This document shows positions 28,286 through 37,151 of a DNA stretch of 64,000 nt, piece by piece (within the stretch, counting starts at the first letter, position 1; the number at the start of each line of letters is the position of its first letter). Source of the stretch: Rhodanobacteraceae bacterium (GTDB lineage: Bacteria; Pseudomonadota; Gammaproteobacteria; Xanthomonadales; Rhodanobacteraceae); contig JAACZU010000006.1 of the NCBI GenBank assembly GCA_009996615.1, forward strand, positions 1 through 64,000, in the 5' to 3' direction. Below the pieces are notes generated by a model. That model was given only the letters and a program-made list of their open reading frames with translations, did no database searches and was not told the DNA's origin. The position numbers were made by a program, and so were the translations under genes.

Positions 28286-29266
28286 TCAGGAAACCTGCAG
28301 CGTGCGCTTGGCCGCCGCGACGATCTTGTCGACGCTCGGCAGGTACTTCATTTCGAGGCGGTACAGCGGGATGTGCGTGTCGTAGCCGGTCACGCGCTCG
28401 ACCGGCGCGAGCAGTTCGTACAGGCATTCCTCGCTCACGCGCGCGGCGATCTCGGCGCCGAAGCCGGCGGTGCGCGGCGCCTCGTGCACGATCACGCAGC
28501 GGCCGGTCTTCTGCACCGATTCGCGGATCGTGTCGAAGTCGAGCGGCGTCAGCGTGGCGACGTCGATGACCTCGGCGCTGATGCCCGCGGCGGCGAGCGC
28601 GTCGGCGGCCTCCAGCGTCTCCTTGACCTGCGCGCCCCAGGTGACCAGCGTCACGTCGCTGCCGTCACGCAGCACGAAGCAGACGTCCAGCGGCAGCGCC
28701 TCGCCGTCGTCGGGCACTTCTTCCTTGTACTGGCGGTAGATGCGCTTGGGTTCGAGGAAGATCACCGGGTCCGGATCGCGGATCGCGGCCAGCAGCAGGC
28801 CGTACGCGCGCGCCGGCGAGGACGGCAGCACGACGCGCAGGCCGGGGATGTTCGTGAACAGGTGCTCGTTCGCCTCGGAGTGGTGCTCCGGCGCGCGGAT
28901 GCCGCCGCCCCACGGCGCGCGCCACACGGCCGGGCAGGTCAGGCGGCCGCGCGTGCGCGTGCGCAGGCGCGCGGCGTGGCAGGCGATGTGCTCCATCATC
29001 GGGTAGATGAAGCCTTCGAACTGTGCCTCGGCGACCGGCTTCATGCCCTGCGCGGCGAGGCCGACGGTGAGGCCGGCGATGGTCGTCTCGCACAGCGGCG
29101 TGTCGATCACGCGCGTGCTGCCGAAGGTCTGCTGCAGGCCCTGCGTGGCGCGGAATACGCCGCCGTTGACGCCGACGTCCTCGCCGAGCACGACCACGCT
29201 CGGGTCATGCTTCATCTCCCAAGCCAGCGCCTGGGTGACGGCTTCGATAAGGGTGATTTGTGCCAT
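28286..29266 (-). CDS. 2-oxo acid dehydrogenase E1 beta subunit
   Basis: The 326-aa subunit completes the thiamine-diphosphate site of the alpha2-beta2 E1. Family segments are clear: TLIEAVTQALAWEMKHD at the N-terminus, VLGEDVGVNGGVFRAT, DTPLCETTIAGLTVGLA, and SPARAYGLLLAAIRDPDPVIFLEPKRIY. The ATG at 29266 gives the usual start. Between the E1 alpha stop (29345) and this start lies a REP-type hairpin (29282-29338), so translation probably starts independently. It is part of a three-gene operon with E1 alpha and E2. Confidence 0.92.
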   Translation of the reverse strand: MAQITLIEAVTQALAWEMKHDPSVVVLGEDVGVNGGVFRATQGLQQTFGSTRVIDTPLCETTIAGLTVGLAAQGMKPVAEAQFEGFIYPMMEHIACHAARLRTRTRGRLTCPAVWRAPWGGGIRAPEHHSEANEHLFTNIPGLRVVLPSSPARAYGLLLAAIRDPDPVIFLEPKRIYRQYKEEVPDDGEALPLDVCFVLRDGSDVTLVTWGAQVKETLEAADALAAAGISAEVIDVATLTPLDFDTIRESVQKTGRCVIVHEAPRTAGFGAEIAARVSEECLYELLAPVERVTGYDTHIPLYRLEMKYLPSVDKIVAAAKRTLQVS

Positions 29267-29281
29267 TCCGTCTCGTCTCCT

Positions 29282-29338
29282 GTAGGAGCGCACCCGGTGC
29301 GCGACCCACGTTCAGTCGCGCACAGGGTGCGCTCCTAC
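29282..29338. repeat. Intercistronic REP-like hairpin between E1 alpha and E1 beta
   Basis: Arms at 29282-29305 and 29315-29338 (GTAGGAGCGCACCC...) pair almost fully around a 9-base loop. It begins 6 bases past the E1 alpha stop. It may stabilise or attenuate the transcript. Confidence 0.8.
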
Positions 29339-29344
29339 AATGTC

Positions 29345-30424
29345 TTAGTGGCTGGCCTTGTCGGCCGCGATCGCTTCCGCGCGCTGCGCGGCGAGGTCGG
29401 CCGGCAGTTCCGCCCAGGTGTAGTCGAACATCGCCTCGACCGGCTGCGCCTTGGTCTCGAGGTAGGCGTTGACCTCGGCGTCGACGCGCGTCGCGCACTC
29501 GGCCTTCCACGCCTCTTCTTCCTGCTCGGTCCACGCGTTCAGCGACATCAGGTAGGCCTTCATGCGCTTCATCGGCTCGCGGTTCCAGGCGGCCTTGACC
29601 TCGTCGTCCGCGCGGTAGCGGCGCGCGTCGTCGGCGGTGGTGTGGTCGGACAGGCGGTAGGTGACCGCCTCGATGACCATGCCGCCGTGGCCGTGGCGCG
29701 CGCGCTTGATCGCGTGGTCCATCGCCGCGCGCATCGCGATCAGGTCGTTGCCGTCGACCTGCAGGCATTCGAGGCCGGCCGCGATGCCCTTCTGCGCCAG
29801 CGTCTTGGCGCCGGTCTGCGCGCTGCGCGGCACCGAGATCGCCCACTGGTTGTTGACGATGACCGCGACCAGCGGCAGCTGCATCGCGCCGGCGACGTTG
29901 AGCGCGCTGTTGAAGTCGGCCTTCGACGAGCCTCCGTCGCCGACCGTGCACACCGCCACGCGTGGCTCCTTGCGCGTCTTGAACGCGAGCGCCGCGCCGG
30001 CCGCGTGCAGGCACTGCGTGGCGATCGGCACGCACCACGGGAAGTCGTGCGCCGGGCCGGAGAAGTTGCTGCCGCGCTCGTCGCCGCCCCAGTACAGCAG
30101 CACCTCGCGCGGCTTCACGCCGCGGTAGAACTGCGCGCCGTACTCGCGGTAGCTCGGCGCGAACACGTCGTCCTCGGCCATCGCGCTGCCGATCGCGACG
30201 TGTGCGGCCTCGTGGCCGAGGCAGGAGGCGTAGGTGCCGAGCTTGCCGGTGCGCTGCAGCGCGACGGCCTTGGCGTCGAACACGCGCACGAACAGCATCT
30301 GCTTGTACAGCTCGATGAGCTGGCGGATGTCGCGCGCGATCGCCGGCAGGTCGTTGCGGACCAGGCGGCCGTCGGCGTCGAGGAATTGCAGGAATTCGAT
30401 TTCGAAAGTTGCGGCGATGGACAA
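29345..30424 (-). CDS. pdhA: 2-oxo acid dehydrogenase E1 alpha subunit (PdhA-like)
   Basis: The 359-aa subunit decarboxylates a 2-oxo acid with thiamine diphosphate. The ThDP-binding motif GDGGSSK ... NNQWAIS is present, and the order FVRVFDAKAVALQRTGKLGTYASCLGHEA resembles PdhA of the Bacillus type. The chosen start is TTG at 30424 because a perfect GGAGG lies five bases upstream and the protein then begins SIAATFEIEF. There is no ATG nearby in frame, and upstream codons overlap an intergenic stretch. It is the first gene of the E1 alpha-E1 beta-E2 operon. Branched-chain substrates remain possible. Confidence 0.9.
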   Translation of the reverse strand: MSIAATFEIEFLQFLDADGRLVRNDLPAIARDIRQLIELYKQMLFVRVFDAKAVALQRTGKLGTYASCLGHEAAHVAIGSAMAEDDVFAPSYREYGAQFYRGVKPREVLLYWGGDERGSNFSGPAHDFPWCVPIATQCLHAAGAALAFKTRKEPRVAVCTVGDGGSSKADFNSALNVAGAMQLPLVAVIVNNQWAISVPRSAQTGAKTLAQKGIAAGLECLQVDGNDLIAMRAAMDHAIKRARHGHGGMVIEAVTYRLSDHTTADDARRYRADDEVKAAWNREPMKRMKAYLMSLNAWTEQEEEAWKAECATRVDAEVNAYLETKAQPVEAMFDYTWAELPADLAAQRAEAIAADKASH

Positions 30425-30652
30425 GGTGTCCTCCGTGGCGGCGCAAGGGGGCGCCGGCGGCTGAAAAGTCGGGTGCCGGCCGGACGGGAGGAGCGCGAGC
30501 GCGCTGCCGTCCCATGGCCTGAAGCGGATCGTGGTGGAGAAACGCGGGAACATTAAGCAAGAGGCCTGGCATCCGCAAGGGCTGGCGCAGCATGGCGTCC
30601 CCGTGCTTCGCGGAAGGTTAAACTGCCGCGCTTCCCCGCCCGTGGAGCCGTG

Positions 30653-31516
30653 ATGAACGAACCGGAGAACCTGCGCCCGCTCGAGCAGGGCATCGAGGTC
30701 GACCTGCGCGACCGCACGACCTACGGTGGCTACCTGCAGCTGGCCACGCTGCTGTCGGCGCAGAAGCCGCTGAGCGATCCGCCGCTGCACGACGAGATGC
30801 TGTTCATCGTCCAGCACCAGGTGTCGGAGCTGTGGATGAAGCTGCTGATCCACGAGCTGCGCTTCGCGCTCGGGCGCCTGCGCGAGGACGAGGTCGACAC
30901 GACGCTGAAGGTGCTCGCGCGCGTCAAGCAGGTGCAGCGCCAGCTGTTCGAGCAGTGGGCGGTGCTGGAGACGCTCACCCCCTCGGAATACCTGCAGTTC
31001 CGCCCGGTGCTCGGGCCCTCGTCCGGCTTCCAGTCGCTGCAGTACCGGCAGATCGAGTTCCTGCTCGGCAACAAGAATGCCGCGATGCTGAAGGTGTTCG
31101 ACCACGACCCCGCCGCGCAGGCGGAGCTGCGCCACACGCTGGAGGCGCCGAGCCTGTACGACGAGGTGCTGCGCTACCTCGCGCGGCGCGGCCACGCGGT
31201 GCCGGCGGCGCTGCTCGCGCGCGACGTCAGCCAGCCACACGTGCGCACGCCGGCGCTGGTGCCGGTGTTCCAGCGCATCTACGAGAACGCGCGCGAATTC
31301 TGGCCCGAATACCACCTGTGCGAGCAGCTGGTCGACGTCGAGGAGAACTTCCAGCTCTGGCGCTTCCGCCACATGAAGACGGTCGAGCGCATCATCGGCT
31401 ACCGCCGCGGCACCGGCGGCTCGTCGGGCGTCGCGTTCCTGAAGAAGGCGCTGGAGCTGACGTTCTTCCCCGAGCTGCTCGACGTTCGCACCGTGATCGG
31501 GCAGGGCGAGGGATGA
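30653..31516 (+). CDS. kynA: Tryptophan 2,3-dioxygenase
   Basis: The 287-aa haem enzyme opens the indole ring of tryptophan to N-formylkynurenine, the first step of the kynurenine route. Family segments are present: [33 protein letters not shown] and the C-terminal [11 protein letters not shown] loop. His240 in [11 protein letters not shown] is the expected proximal haem ligand. The ATG at 30653 follows GGAG by five bases; a GTG one codon earlier is also possible. It is divergent from the E1 alpha gene. No other kynurenine gene is next to it here. Confidence 0.96.
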   Translation: MNEPENLRPLEQGIEVDLRDRTTYGGYLQLATLLSAQKPLSDPPLHDEMLFIVQHQVSELWMKLLIHELRFALGRLREDEVDTTLKVLARVKQVQRQLFEQWAVLETLTPSEYLQFRPVLGPSSGFQSLQYRQIEFLLGNKNAAMLKVFDHDPAAQAELRHTLEAPSLYDEVLRYLARRGHAVPAALLARDVSQPHVRTPALVPVFQRIYENAREFWPEYHLCEQLVDVEENFQLWRFRHMKTVERIIGYRRGTGGSSGVAFLKKALELTFFPELLDVRTVIGQGEG

Positions 31517-31625
31517 GGGATTAGGGGCGAGGGCGCAACAACCGATTGTCGCGCGAGCATCGGTCTTCGGACCCTCGCCCCTGACCACTCGCCCCTCGCT
31601 CTGGCCACCGATATTGCGCTGCGGT

Positions 31626-31654
31626 TTGACCTCGCCGCCGCGAGCGGGTACACG
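31626..31654 (+). promoter_or_regulatory. Candidate promoter of the POT transporter gene
   Basis: TTGACC (31626-31631) is followed after 17 bases by TACACG (31649-31654). The -35 is good and the -10 is weak. Upstream, GGGGCGAGGG and CCCTCGCCCC (31526-31535, 31573-31582) form an inverted repeat after kynA. Confidence 0.35.
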
Positions 31655-31692
31655 TTCAGGGTTTGTTTACCGCAGAACCCCCAGGGAAACCC

Positions 31693-33189
31693 ATGTCCAA
31701 GACCGCCACCGACGCCACCGCGCCGCCGAATTTCCCGCAGATGATGGGGCATCCACGCCCGCTGTGGATGCTGTTCATGACCGAGTTCTGGGAACGCTTC
31801 GCGTTCTACGGCATGCGCTGGGCGCTGGCGCTGTACATCGTGGCGCAGTTCTACGGCGGCGACAGCGCCGGCGAGGCGCCGGCCAGCAAGCTCTACGGCG
31901 CCTACCTCGCGCTCGTCTACGCCGCCGCGCTGTTTGGCGGCTACGTGGCTGACCGCATCATCGGCTACCAGCGCTCGATCCTGCTCGGTGCGGTCGTGAT
32001 GGCAGCCGGACTGTTCCTGATCGTGCTGCCGAGCCAGGACATGCTGAAGATCGGCCTGGCCACGATCGTCGCCGGCAACGGCCTGTTCAAGCCGAACATC
32101 TCGACGATGGTCGGGCAGTTGTATCCGCAGGGTGACGGCCGCCGCGATTCCGGCTTCACGCTGTTCTACATGGGCATCAACGCCGGCGCGCTGGTCGCGC
32201 CGGTGCTGACCGGCTGGCTGGCCGAGCACATGTTCGGCGGTTCGCCGCAGATGCCGGCTTACAAGGCGGTGTTCATCGCGTCCGGCATCGGCATGCTGGT
32301 CAGCCTGGTGTGGTTCTGGTTCGGCCGCGCGCAGCTGCAGGGCATCGGCCGTCCGCAGGAAGGCAGCGGGTCGATGCAGAAGGTGCTGTACGTGGCGCTC
32401 GGCGTGCTCGCGGCGATCCCGCTGATCTACCTGCTGCTCGCGATCGACGCGAACCAGCTGCAGTGGCTGCTGAGCGCGCTGTTCGTCGCGCTGTGCGTGC
32501 TGATCCTGCGCGAGGGCTTCCGCGAAGGCACGGTGCCGCGCGACAAGGCCGTCGCGATGCTGATCATCTTCGTGTTCAACGTGCTGTTCTGGATGTTCTT
32601 CGAGCAGGCCGGCAGCTCGTTCAACTTCCTCGCGCAGAACATCGTCAACCGCGACTTCGGCGGCTGGATCTTCCCGGTCGGCTGGTTCCAGTCGGTGAAC
32701 TCGCTGGCGATCATCACGCTGGCGCCGGTGATCGCGTGGATCTGGGTCAAGATGGGCCGCGCGAACCCGTCGATCCCGCGCAAGTTCGGCCTCGGCATCA
32801 TGTTCAACGGCTTCGCGTTCCTGCTCTTGATGTTCGCGCTGTCGAGCCTGGTCAGCGACGCCGGCAAGATCCCGTTCTGGACGCTGTTCATGGTCTACGT
32901 GATCCAGTCGGTCGGCGAGCTGTGCCTGTCGCCGATCGGCCTGTCGATGGTGACCAAGCTGGCGCCGGTGCGCCTGGTCGGTTTCGGCATGGGCGGCTGG
33001 TTCCTGTCGACCGCGATCGGCAACAACCTGTCCGGCATCTTCGCCGGCCACGTCAGCGGCGAAGGCGGCATGACCACGGCGTCGGCGCTGTCGGGCTACA
33101 CGTTCGGCTTCTGGGTGCTGCTCGGCGCCGGCGCGCTGCTGTTCCTGGTCGCGCCACTGATCCAGAAGCTGATGCATGGGGTGAAGTAG
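31693..33189 (+). CDS. POT/PTR-family peptide transporter
   Basis: The 498-aa MFS-type membrane protein imports di- or tripeptides with protons. The POT signature E-x-x-E-R lies at Glu31-Phe-Trp-Glu34-Arg35 in the first helix, and 12-14 hydrophobic segments follow. FYMGINAGALVAP and the late LSPIGLSMVTKLAP segment also match the family. The ATG at 31693 follows CAGGGAA; an ATG ten codons upstream lacks a site. It lies between kynA and the tyrosine-degradation genes on the same strand as kynA, and may supply amino acids to them. The exact substrate is unknown. Confidence 0.92.
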   Translation: MSKTATDATAPPNFPQMMGHPRPLWMLFMTEFWERFAFYGMRWALALYIVAQFYGGDSAGEAPASKLYGAYLALVYAAALFGGYVADRIIGYQRSILLGAVVMAAGLFLIVLPSQDMLKIGLATIVAGNGLFKPNISTMVGQLYPQGDGRRDSGFTLFYMGINAGALVAPVLTGWLAEHMFGGSPQMPAYKAVFIASGIGMLVSLVWFWFGRAQLQGIGRPQEGSGSMQKVLYVALGVLAAIPLIYLLLAIDANQLQWLLSALFVALCVLILREGFREGTVPRDKAVAMLIIFVFNVLFWMFFEQAGSSFNFLAQNIVNRDFGGWIFPVGWFQSVNSLAIITLAPVIAWIWVKMGRANPSIPRKFGLGIMFNGFAFLLLMFALSSLVSDAGKIPFWTLFMVYVIQSVGELCLSPIGLSMVTKLAPVRLVGFGMGGWFLSTAIGNNLSGIFAGHVSGEGGMTTASALSGYTFGFWVLLGAGALLFLVAPLIQKLMHGVK

Positions 33190-33409
33190 GAAAGCCGGGA
33201 TTGGGACTGCGAAGGCAGGATGCCGGAGCGAACGGCGAAGCCGGCCCGCAGGGCGAGCCGCTGGATGCGGCGAGTCATTCGGGATTGGGGATTCGAGAAA
33301 GCTCCCCATCCCGTCGTCCCGGCGCAGGCCTGGACCCAGTGGCTTCCGGCGACCCGCGAAGACGATGGACAGACGGCGGCCGCATGGCCGCCGTCTGCAT
33401 TTCAGGCCT
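33190..33409. repeat. Intergenic repeat segment
   Basis: No gene is seen. The stretch contains GGGATTGGG-type repeats (33196-33208, 33280-33296) and part of a CGTCGTCCCGGCGCAGGCC element (33314-33345), followed by a GACGGCGGCC...GGCCGCCGTC inverted repeat (33371-33398) that may end the POT transcript or the convergent marR transcript. Confidence 0.5.
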
Positions 33410-33865
33410 TCAGCGTGCCGGCGCCAGCAACTTGTCGAGGATTCGCTCGAGCCAGGCGCGCTCGTCCGCATCGAGCTTGGCCAGCACCTCGCGCTCGCGC
33501 TGGCGCGCCAGCGGCGCGACTTCGTCGTGCACGTTCCAGCCGCTGCGCGTCAGGCCGAGCACCGAGCGGCGCTTGTCGCCGTCGTGGGTGCCGCGGCTGA
33601 CCCGCCCGGCCGCGACCAGCCGCGCCAGCGCGCGGCTCACCGCCACCTTGTCCATCGCGGTCCGCTCGGCCACCTCGCGCGCGGACAGGCCGTCGAAACG
33701 CGCCAGCACCGCCATCACGCGCCACTCGGTCACGGTCAGGTCGTGGCGCTGCTGGTAGTCGTCGGCGATCGCCTGGCTGATCGTGTTGGACAGGATCGAC
33801 AGCCGGTACGGCAGGAAGCTCTCCAGCTCGAGCGGCAGGCGGTCGGGATGCGAGGGCTTGGGCAC
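33410..33865 (-). CDS. MarR-family regulator, divergent from hppD
   Basis: The 151-aa winged-helix protein has the MarR core: LTVTEWRVMAVLARFDGLSAREVAERTAMDKVAVSRALARL (residues ~43-85), then the wing with DGDKRRSVLGLT. MarR proteins bind palindromes as dimers and often release on small phenolic ligands. The start is taken as GTG at 33865, with AAGGAG ten bases upstream; this spacing is a little long. The gene is divergent from hppD. A palindrome inside the hppD promoter spacer is the natural target, so it probably represses tyrosine/homogentisate degradation. Confidence 0.88.
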   Translation of the reverse strand: MPKPSHPDRLPLELESFLPYRLSILSNTISQAIADDYQQRHDLTVTEWRVMAVLARFDGLSAREVAERTAMDKVAVSRALARLVAAGRVSRGTHDGDKRRSVLGLTRSGWNVHDEVAPLARQREREVLAKLDADERAWLERILDKLLAPAR

Positions 33866-33879
33866 TGTTGCGGTGCTCC

Positions 33880-33908
33880 TTGCAAATGGTTACATGTGAA
33901 ACTATAAG
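33880..33908 (+). promoter_or_regulatory. hppD promoter with MarR-type operator
   Basis: TTGCAA (33880-33885) and TATAAG (33903-33908) are 17 bases apart. The spacer holds GTTACATGTGAAAC (33889-33902), an imperfect palindrome with one mismatch between half-sites. A bound MarR dimer there would block RNA polymerase directly. Confidence 0.65.
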
Positions 33909-33958
33909 ATGGGGGTTCCAGGCGCAACTAGCGCCGCAGCAGACAGCCCGGAGGCCCG

Positions 33959-35044
33959 ATGAACGCGCAACCCAACCTTGGCATGCAGGTCACCACGTTC
34001 GACAACCCGATGGGCATCGACGGCTTCGAGTTCGTCGAATTCGCCGCGCCGGCCGGGCAGGGCGCCGACCTGCACGCGCTGTTCAAGCGCATGGGCTTCA
34101 GCGCGGTGCTCAAGCACAAGACGCGCGCGATCACGGTGTACCGCCAGGGCGGCGTGAACTTCCTCGTCAACGAGGATCCGGATTCGTTCGCGGCCGACTT
34201 CGCGGCCCAGCACGGCCCGTGCGCCTGTGGCTTCGCGGTGCGCTTCACCCGGCCGGTGGCCGAGGTCGAGAAGACGGTGCTCGCCAACGGCGGCGAGGCG
34301 GTCACGCACAAGGCGGCCAGCCGCGCGATCGACGTGCCGGTGGTCAAGGGCATCGGCGACTGCATGCTGTACCTGGTGCCGCGAGACGGCGACGCCTACG
34401 CGGCCGACTACGTCGCGATCGAAGGCGCCGAGCAGAACCCGGCCGGGTTCGGCCTGACCTTCATCGACCACCTCACGCACAACCTCTACTTCGGCAACAT
34501 GCAGAAGTGGTCGGACTACTACGAGCGCCTGTTCAACTTCCGCGAGATCCGCTACTTCGACATCAAGGGCGCCAAGACCGGCCTGGTGTCGAAGGCGATG
34601 ACCGCGCCTGACGGCATCGTGCGCATCCCGCTGAACGAGTCCTCCGACCCGAAGTCGCAGATCAACGAATACCTCGACGCGTACAAGGGCGAGGGCATCC
34701 AGCACATCGCCTGCTTCACCGACAACATCTACGACACGGTCGAGGCGATGCGCGCGGCCGGCGTCGAGTTCCTCGACACGCCCGACACCTATTTCGAGGT
34801 GGTCGACGTGCGCATCCCGAACCACGGCGAGGACGTGCCGCGGCTGCAGAAGAACAAGATCCTGATCGACGCCGACCCGGAAACCAAGACGCGCAAGCTG
34901 CTGCAGATCTTCACGCAGAACGCGATCGGCCCGATCTTCTTCGAGATCATCCAGCGCAAGGGCAACGAAGGCTTCGGCGAGGGCAACTTCCAGGCCCTGT
35001 TCGAGAGCATCGAGCGCGACCAGATGAAGCGCGGCGTGCTGTAA
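33959..35044 (+). CDS. hppD: 4-hydroxyphenylpyruvate dioxygenase
   Basis: The 361-aa non-haem iron enzyme turns 4-hydroxyphenylpyruvate into homogentisate in tyrosine breakdown. The iron ligands are visible as His171 (FIDHLTHN), His249 (GIQHIACFT) and Glu329 (IFFEII), and the C-terminus has the gating-helix region GNEGFGEGNFQALFESIE. The ATG at 33959 follows GGAGG by about five bases. It is the first gene of the run hppD-hmgA-(membrane protein)-FAH-maiA and is divergent from the MarR gene. Confidence 0.97.
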   Translation: MNAQPNLGMQVTTFDNPMGIDGFEFVEFAAPAGQGADLHALFKRMGFSAVLKHKTRAITVYRQGGVNFLVNEDPDSFAADFAAQHGPCACGFAVRFTRPVAEVEKTVLANGGEAVTHKAASRAIDVPVVKGIGDCMLYLVPRDGDAYAADYVAIEGAEQNPAGFGLTFIDHLTHNLYFGNMQKWSDYYERLFNFREIRYFDIKGAKTGLVSKAMTAPDGIVRIPLNESSDPKSQINEYLDAYKGEGIQHIACFTDNIYDTVEAMRAAGVEFLDTPDTYFEVVDVRIPNHGEDVPRLQKNKILIDADPETKTRKLLQIFTQNAIGPIFFEIIQRKGNEGFGEGNFQALFESIERDQMKRGVL

Positions 35045-35090
35045 AGCCTGCCTTCCCCCGCTGGGGGAGGGCGTTGCAACAATCATCCGG

Positions 35091-35159
35091 CGTCATGCCC
35101 GCGCAAGCGGGCATCCATTGCAAGTGCCTCCGTGGATTCCTGCTTGCGCGGGAATGACG
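35091..35159. repeat. Palindromic repeat between hppD and hmgA
   Basis: Arms at 35091-35117 and 35133-35159 are of the CGTCATGCCCGCGCAAGCGG type, pairing with a few mismatches. It lies between the hppD stop and the hmgA start. A short GGGGGAGGG palindrome precedes it. Confidence 0.7.
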
Positions 35160-35193
35160 GCCTTTCCCAAGCTCATCGAGACAAGGCGGCCCC

Positions 35194-36492
35194 ATGTCGA
35201 TCGCAAGCAACGGTTACCAATCCGGCTTCGGCAACGAATTCGCGACCGAGGCGATCGCCGGCACCTTGCCGGTCGGGCGCAACTCGCCGCAGCGCGTCGC
35301 GCACGGCCTGTACGCCGAGCAGATTTCCGGCACCGCGTTCACCGCGCCGCGCCATGCGAACCGGCGCAGCTGGCTGTACCGGATCCGGCCCGCCGCGATG
35401 CACGGCGCGTTCACGCCGTTCGCGCAGCCGACGTTCCACAACGACTTCGGCACCGGGTCGGTCACGCCGGACCAGCTGCGCTGGAGCCCGCTGCCGCTGC
35501 CGGACGCGCCGACCGATTTCATCGAAGGCCTGTTCACGATGGCCGGCAACGGTTCGCCGGCCGCGCAAAGCGGCGTCGGTATCCACGTCTATGCGGCCAA
35601 CCGCGACATGCAGGGCCGTTATTTCTACGACGCCGACGGCGAGCTGCTGATCGTGCCGCAGCAGGGCAGGCTGCACATCGAAACCGAGCTCGGCGTGCTC
35701 GAGGTCGAACCGCAGGAGATCGCGCTGATCCCGCGCGGCCTCCGTTTCCGCGTCGCGCTGCCGGACGGCGTTGCGCGTGGCTACGTGTGCGAGAACTTCG
35801 GCGCGATGCTGAAGCTCCCCGACCTCGGCCCGATCGGCAGCAACGGCCTGGCCAATCCGCGCGACTTCCTGGTCCCCAACGCCGCGTTCGAGGACGTCGA
35901 CGGCGCGTTCGAGCTGGTCGCCAAGTTCCAGGGCCACCTGTGGCGCGCCGACATTGGCCACTCGCCGCTCGACGTGGTCGGCTGGCATGGCAACTACGCG
36001 CCGTGCAAATACGACCTGCGCCGCTTCAACACGATCGGCTCGATCAGCTACGACCATCCCGACCCGTCGATCTTCCTCGTGCTGCATTCGCCCAGCGACA
36101 GCGCCGGCGTCAGCAACATGGACTTCGTGATCTTCCCGCCGCGCTGGCTGGTCGCGCAGGACACGTTCCGGCCGCCGTGGTTCCACCGCAACATCGCCAG
36201 CGAGTTCATGGGCCTGGTGCACGGCGCCTACGACGCCAAGGCCGAAGGCTTCGTGCCGGGCGGCGCCTCGCTGCACAACTCGATGACCGGCCATGGTCCC
36301 GATGCGGCGACGTTCGAGAAGGCTTCGGCCTCGGACCTGAGCAAGCCCGATGTCATCACCGACACGATGGCCTTCATGTTCGAGACACGTGCGGTGATCC
36401 GCCCGACCGCACAGGCGCTCGATGCCGCGCACCGGCAGCGCGACTACCAGGCGTGCTGGGCGGGGCTGCGCAAGCATTTCGGGGCAAAGTGA
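35194..36492 (+). CDS. hmgA: Homogentisate 1,2-dioxygenase
   Basis: The 432-aa cytoplasmic Fe(II) enzyme opens the homogentisate ring to maleylacetoacetate. The N-terminal [13 protein letters not shown] and [13 protein letters not shown] segments are diagnostic. Ligand-region sequences [14 protein letters not shown] and NSMTGHGPD near the C-terminus provide the His/Glu/His set. The ATG at 35194 gives the family start. It stands between hppD and the FAH/maiA genes and uses the product of hppD. Confidence 0.97.
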   Translation: MSIASNGYQSGFGNEFATEAIAGTLPVGRNSPQRVAHGLYAEQISGTAFTAPRHANRRSWLYRIRPAAMHGAFTPFAQPTFHNDFGTGSVTPDQLRWSPLPLPDAPTDFIEGLFTMAGNGSPAAQSGVGIHVYAANRDMQGRYFYDADGELLIVPQQGRLHIETELGVLEVEPQEIALIPRGLRFRVALPDGVARGYVCENFGAMLKLPDLGPIGSNGLANPRDFLVPNAAFEDVDGAFELVAKFQGHLWRADIGHSPLDVVGWHGNYAPCKYDLRRFNTIGSISYDHPDPSIFLVLHSPSDSAGVSNMDFVIFPPRWLVAQDTFRPPWFHRNIASEFMGLVHGAYDAKAEGFVPGGASLHNSMTGHGPDAATFEKASASDLSKPDVITDTMAFMFETRAVIRPTAQALDAAHRQRDYQACWAGLRKHFGAK

Positions 36493-36523
36493 TCGGCCTC
36501 CGGTGGGCGCGCCGCGGGCAATC

Positions 36524-37042
36524 GTGACAACGCCTTGGCATCGCAGCGACCTGCTGCGCGGCTGCAAGACCGGCGACGTCGTCGAGCCGCTGCCGTCGGC
36601 GCGTCGCTGGCGGTCGCTGCTGCTCGGCGTCGTGCTCGGCGTGCCGGCGATCCTTGCTGCGCATTGGGTCTTCACGGCCTGGGTGCCGCGCCGCTACGCC
36701 GCGCTCGCCGAACTCGCGACGATCGACCCGGTCGAGGGGGCGCGTCAGCTTGCGGCGTTCAGTTCCTGGCTGTTGTTCGTGCCGGTGCTGGCTGCGACCG
36801 TCGCCGGCATCGCGGGCGTCGTGATCGCGGTCCGCGTCCTGCGCGCGGGCCGCTGGCCGTTGCCTGGGGCGACGGTGCGGCGGCGCACCGAGGTCGTCGC
36901 GGGCTGGTGCGCGCGCTTGCCGGCCGCGCTGCTCGCGGCGGTCCTGCTGGCCTGCCTGTGCGTCGTGTGTTCGAGCTACGTCAGGCTCGTCGCGATGTTC
37001 TGGGACGGCTACCTCGACCGGCTCGCCGGTGCTCCCCGGTGA
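36524..37042 (+). CDS. Small hypothetical membrane protein
   Basis: I do not recognise this ~172-aa protein. Starting from the GTG at 36524, 32 bases after the hmgA stop, it shows three likely membrane helices: residues ~28-48 (LLLGVVLGVPAILAAHWVF), ~75-105 (WLLFVPVLAATVAGIAGVVIAV) and ~130-155 (LLAAVLLACLCVVCSSYV). The frame stays open back into hmgA (an ATG at 36422), but that portion overlaps hmgA. It sits inside the tyrosine-degradation run without an obvious link to it. Start position is uncertain. Confidence 0.6.
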   Translation: MTTPWHRSDLLRGCKTGDVVEPLPSARRWRSLLLGVVLGVPAILAAHWVFTAWVPRRYAALAELATIDPVEGARQLAAFSSWLLFVPVLAATVAGIAGVVIAVRVLRAGRWPLPGATVRRRTEVVAGWCARLPAALLAAVLLACLCVVCSSYVRLVAMFWDGYLDRLAGAPR

Positions 37043-37151
37043 GTCGGGTCCGACACGAACCCGTCGGGCGGGTTTGCGCGCGAACCCGGCCCGATCGAGA
37101 TCGTTTCCATAGAATCAGCGTCATGAAGATCAACGCCATGAAGGACAGCCG

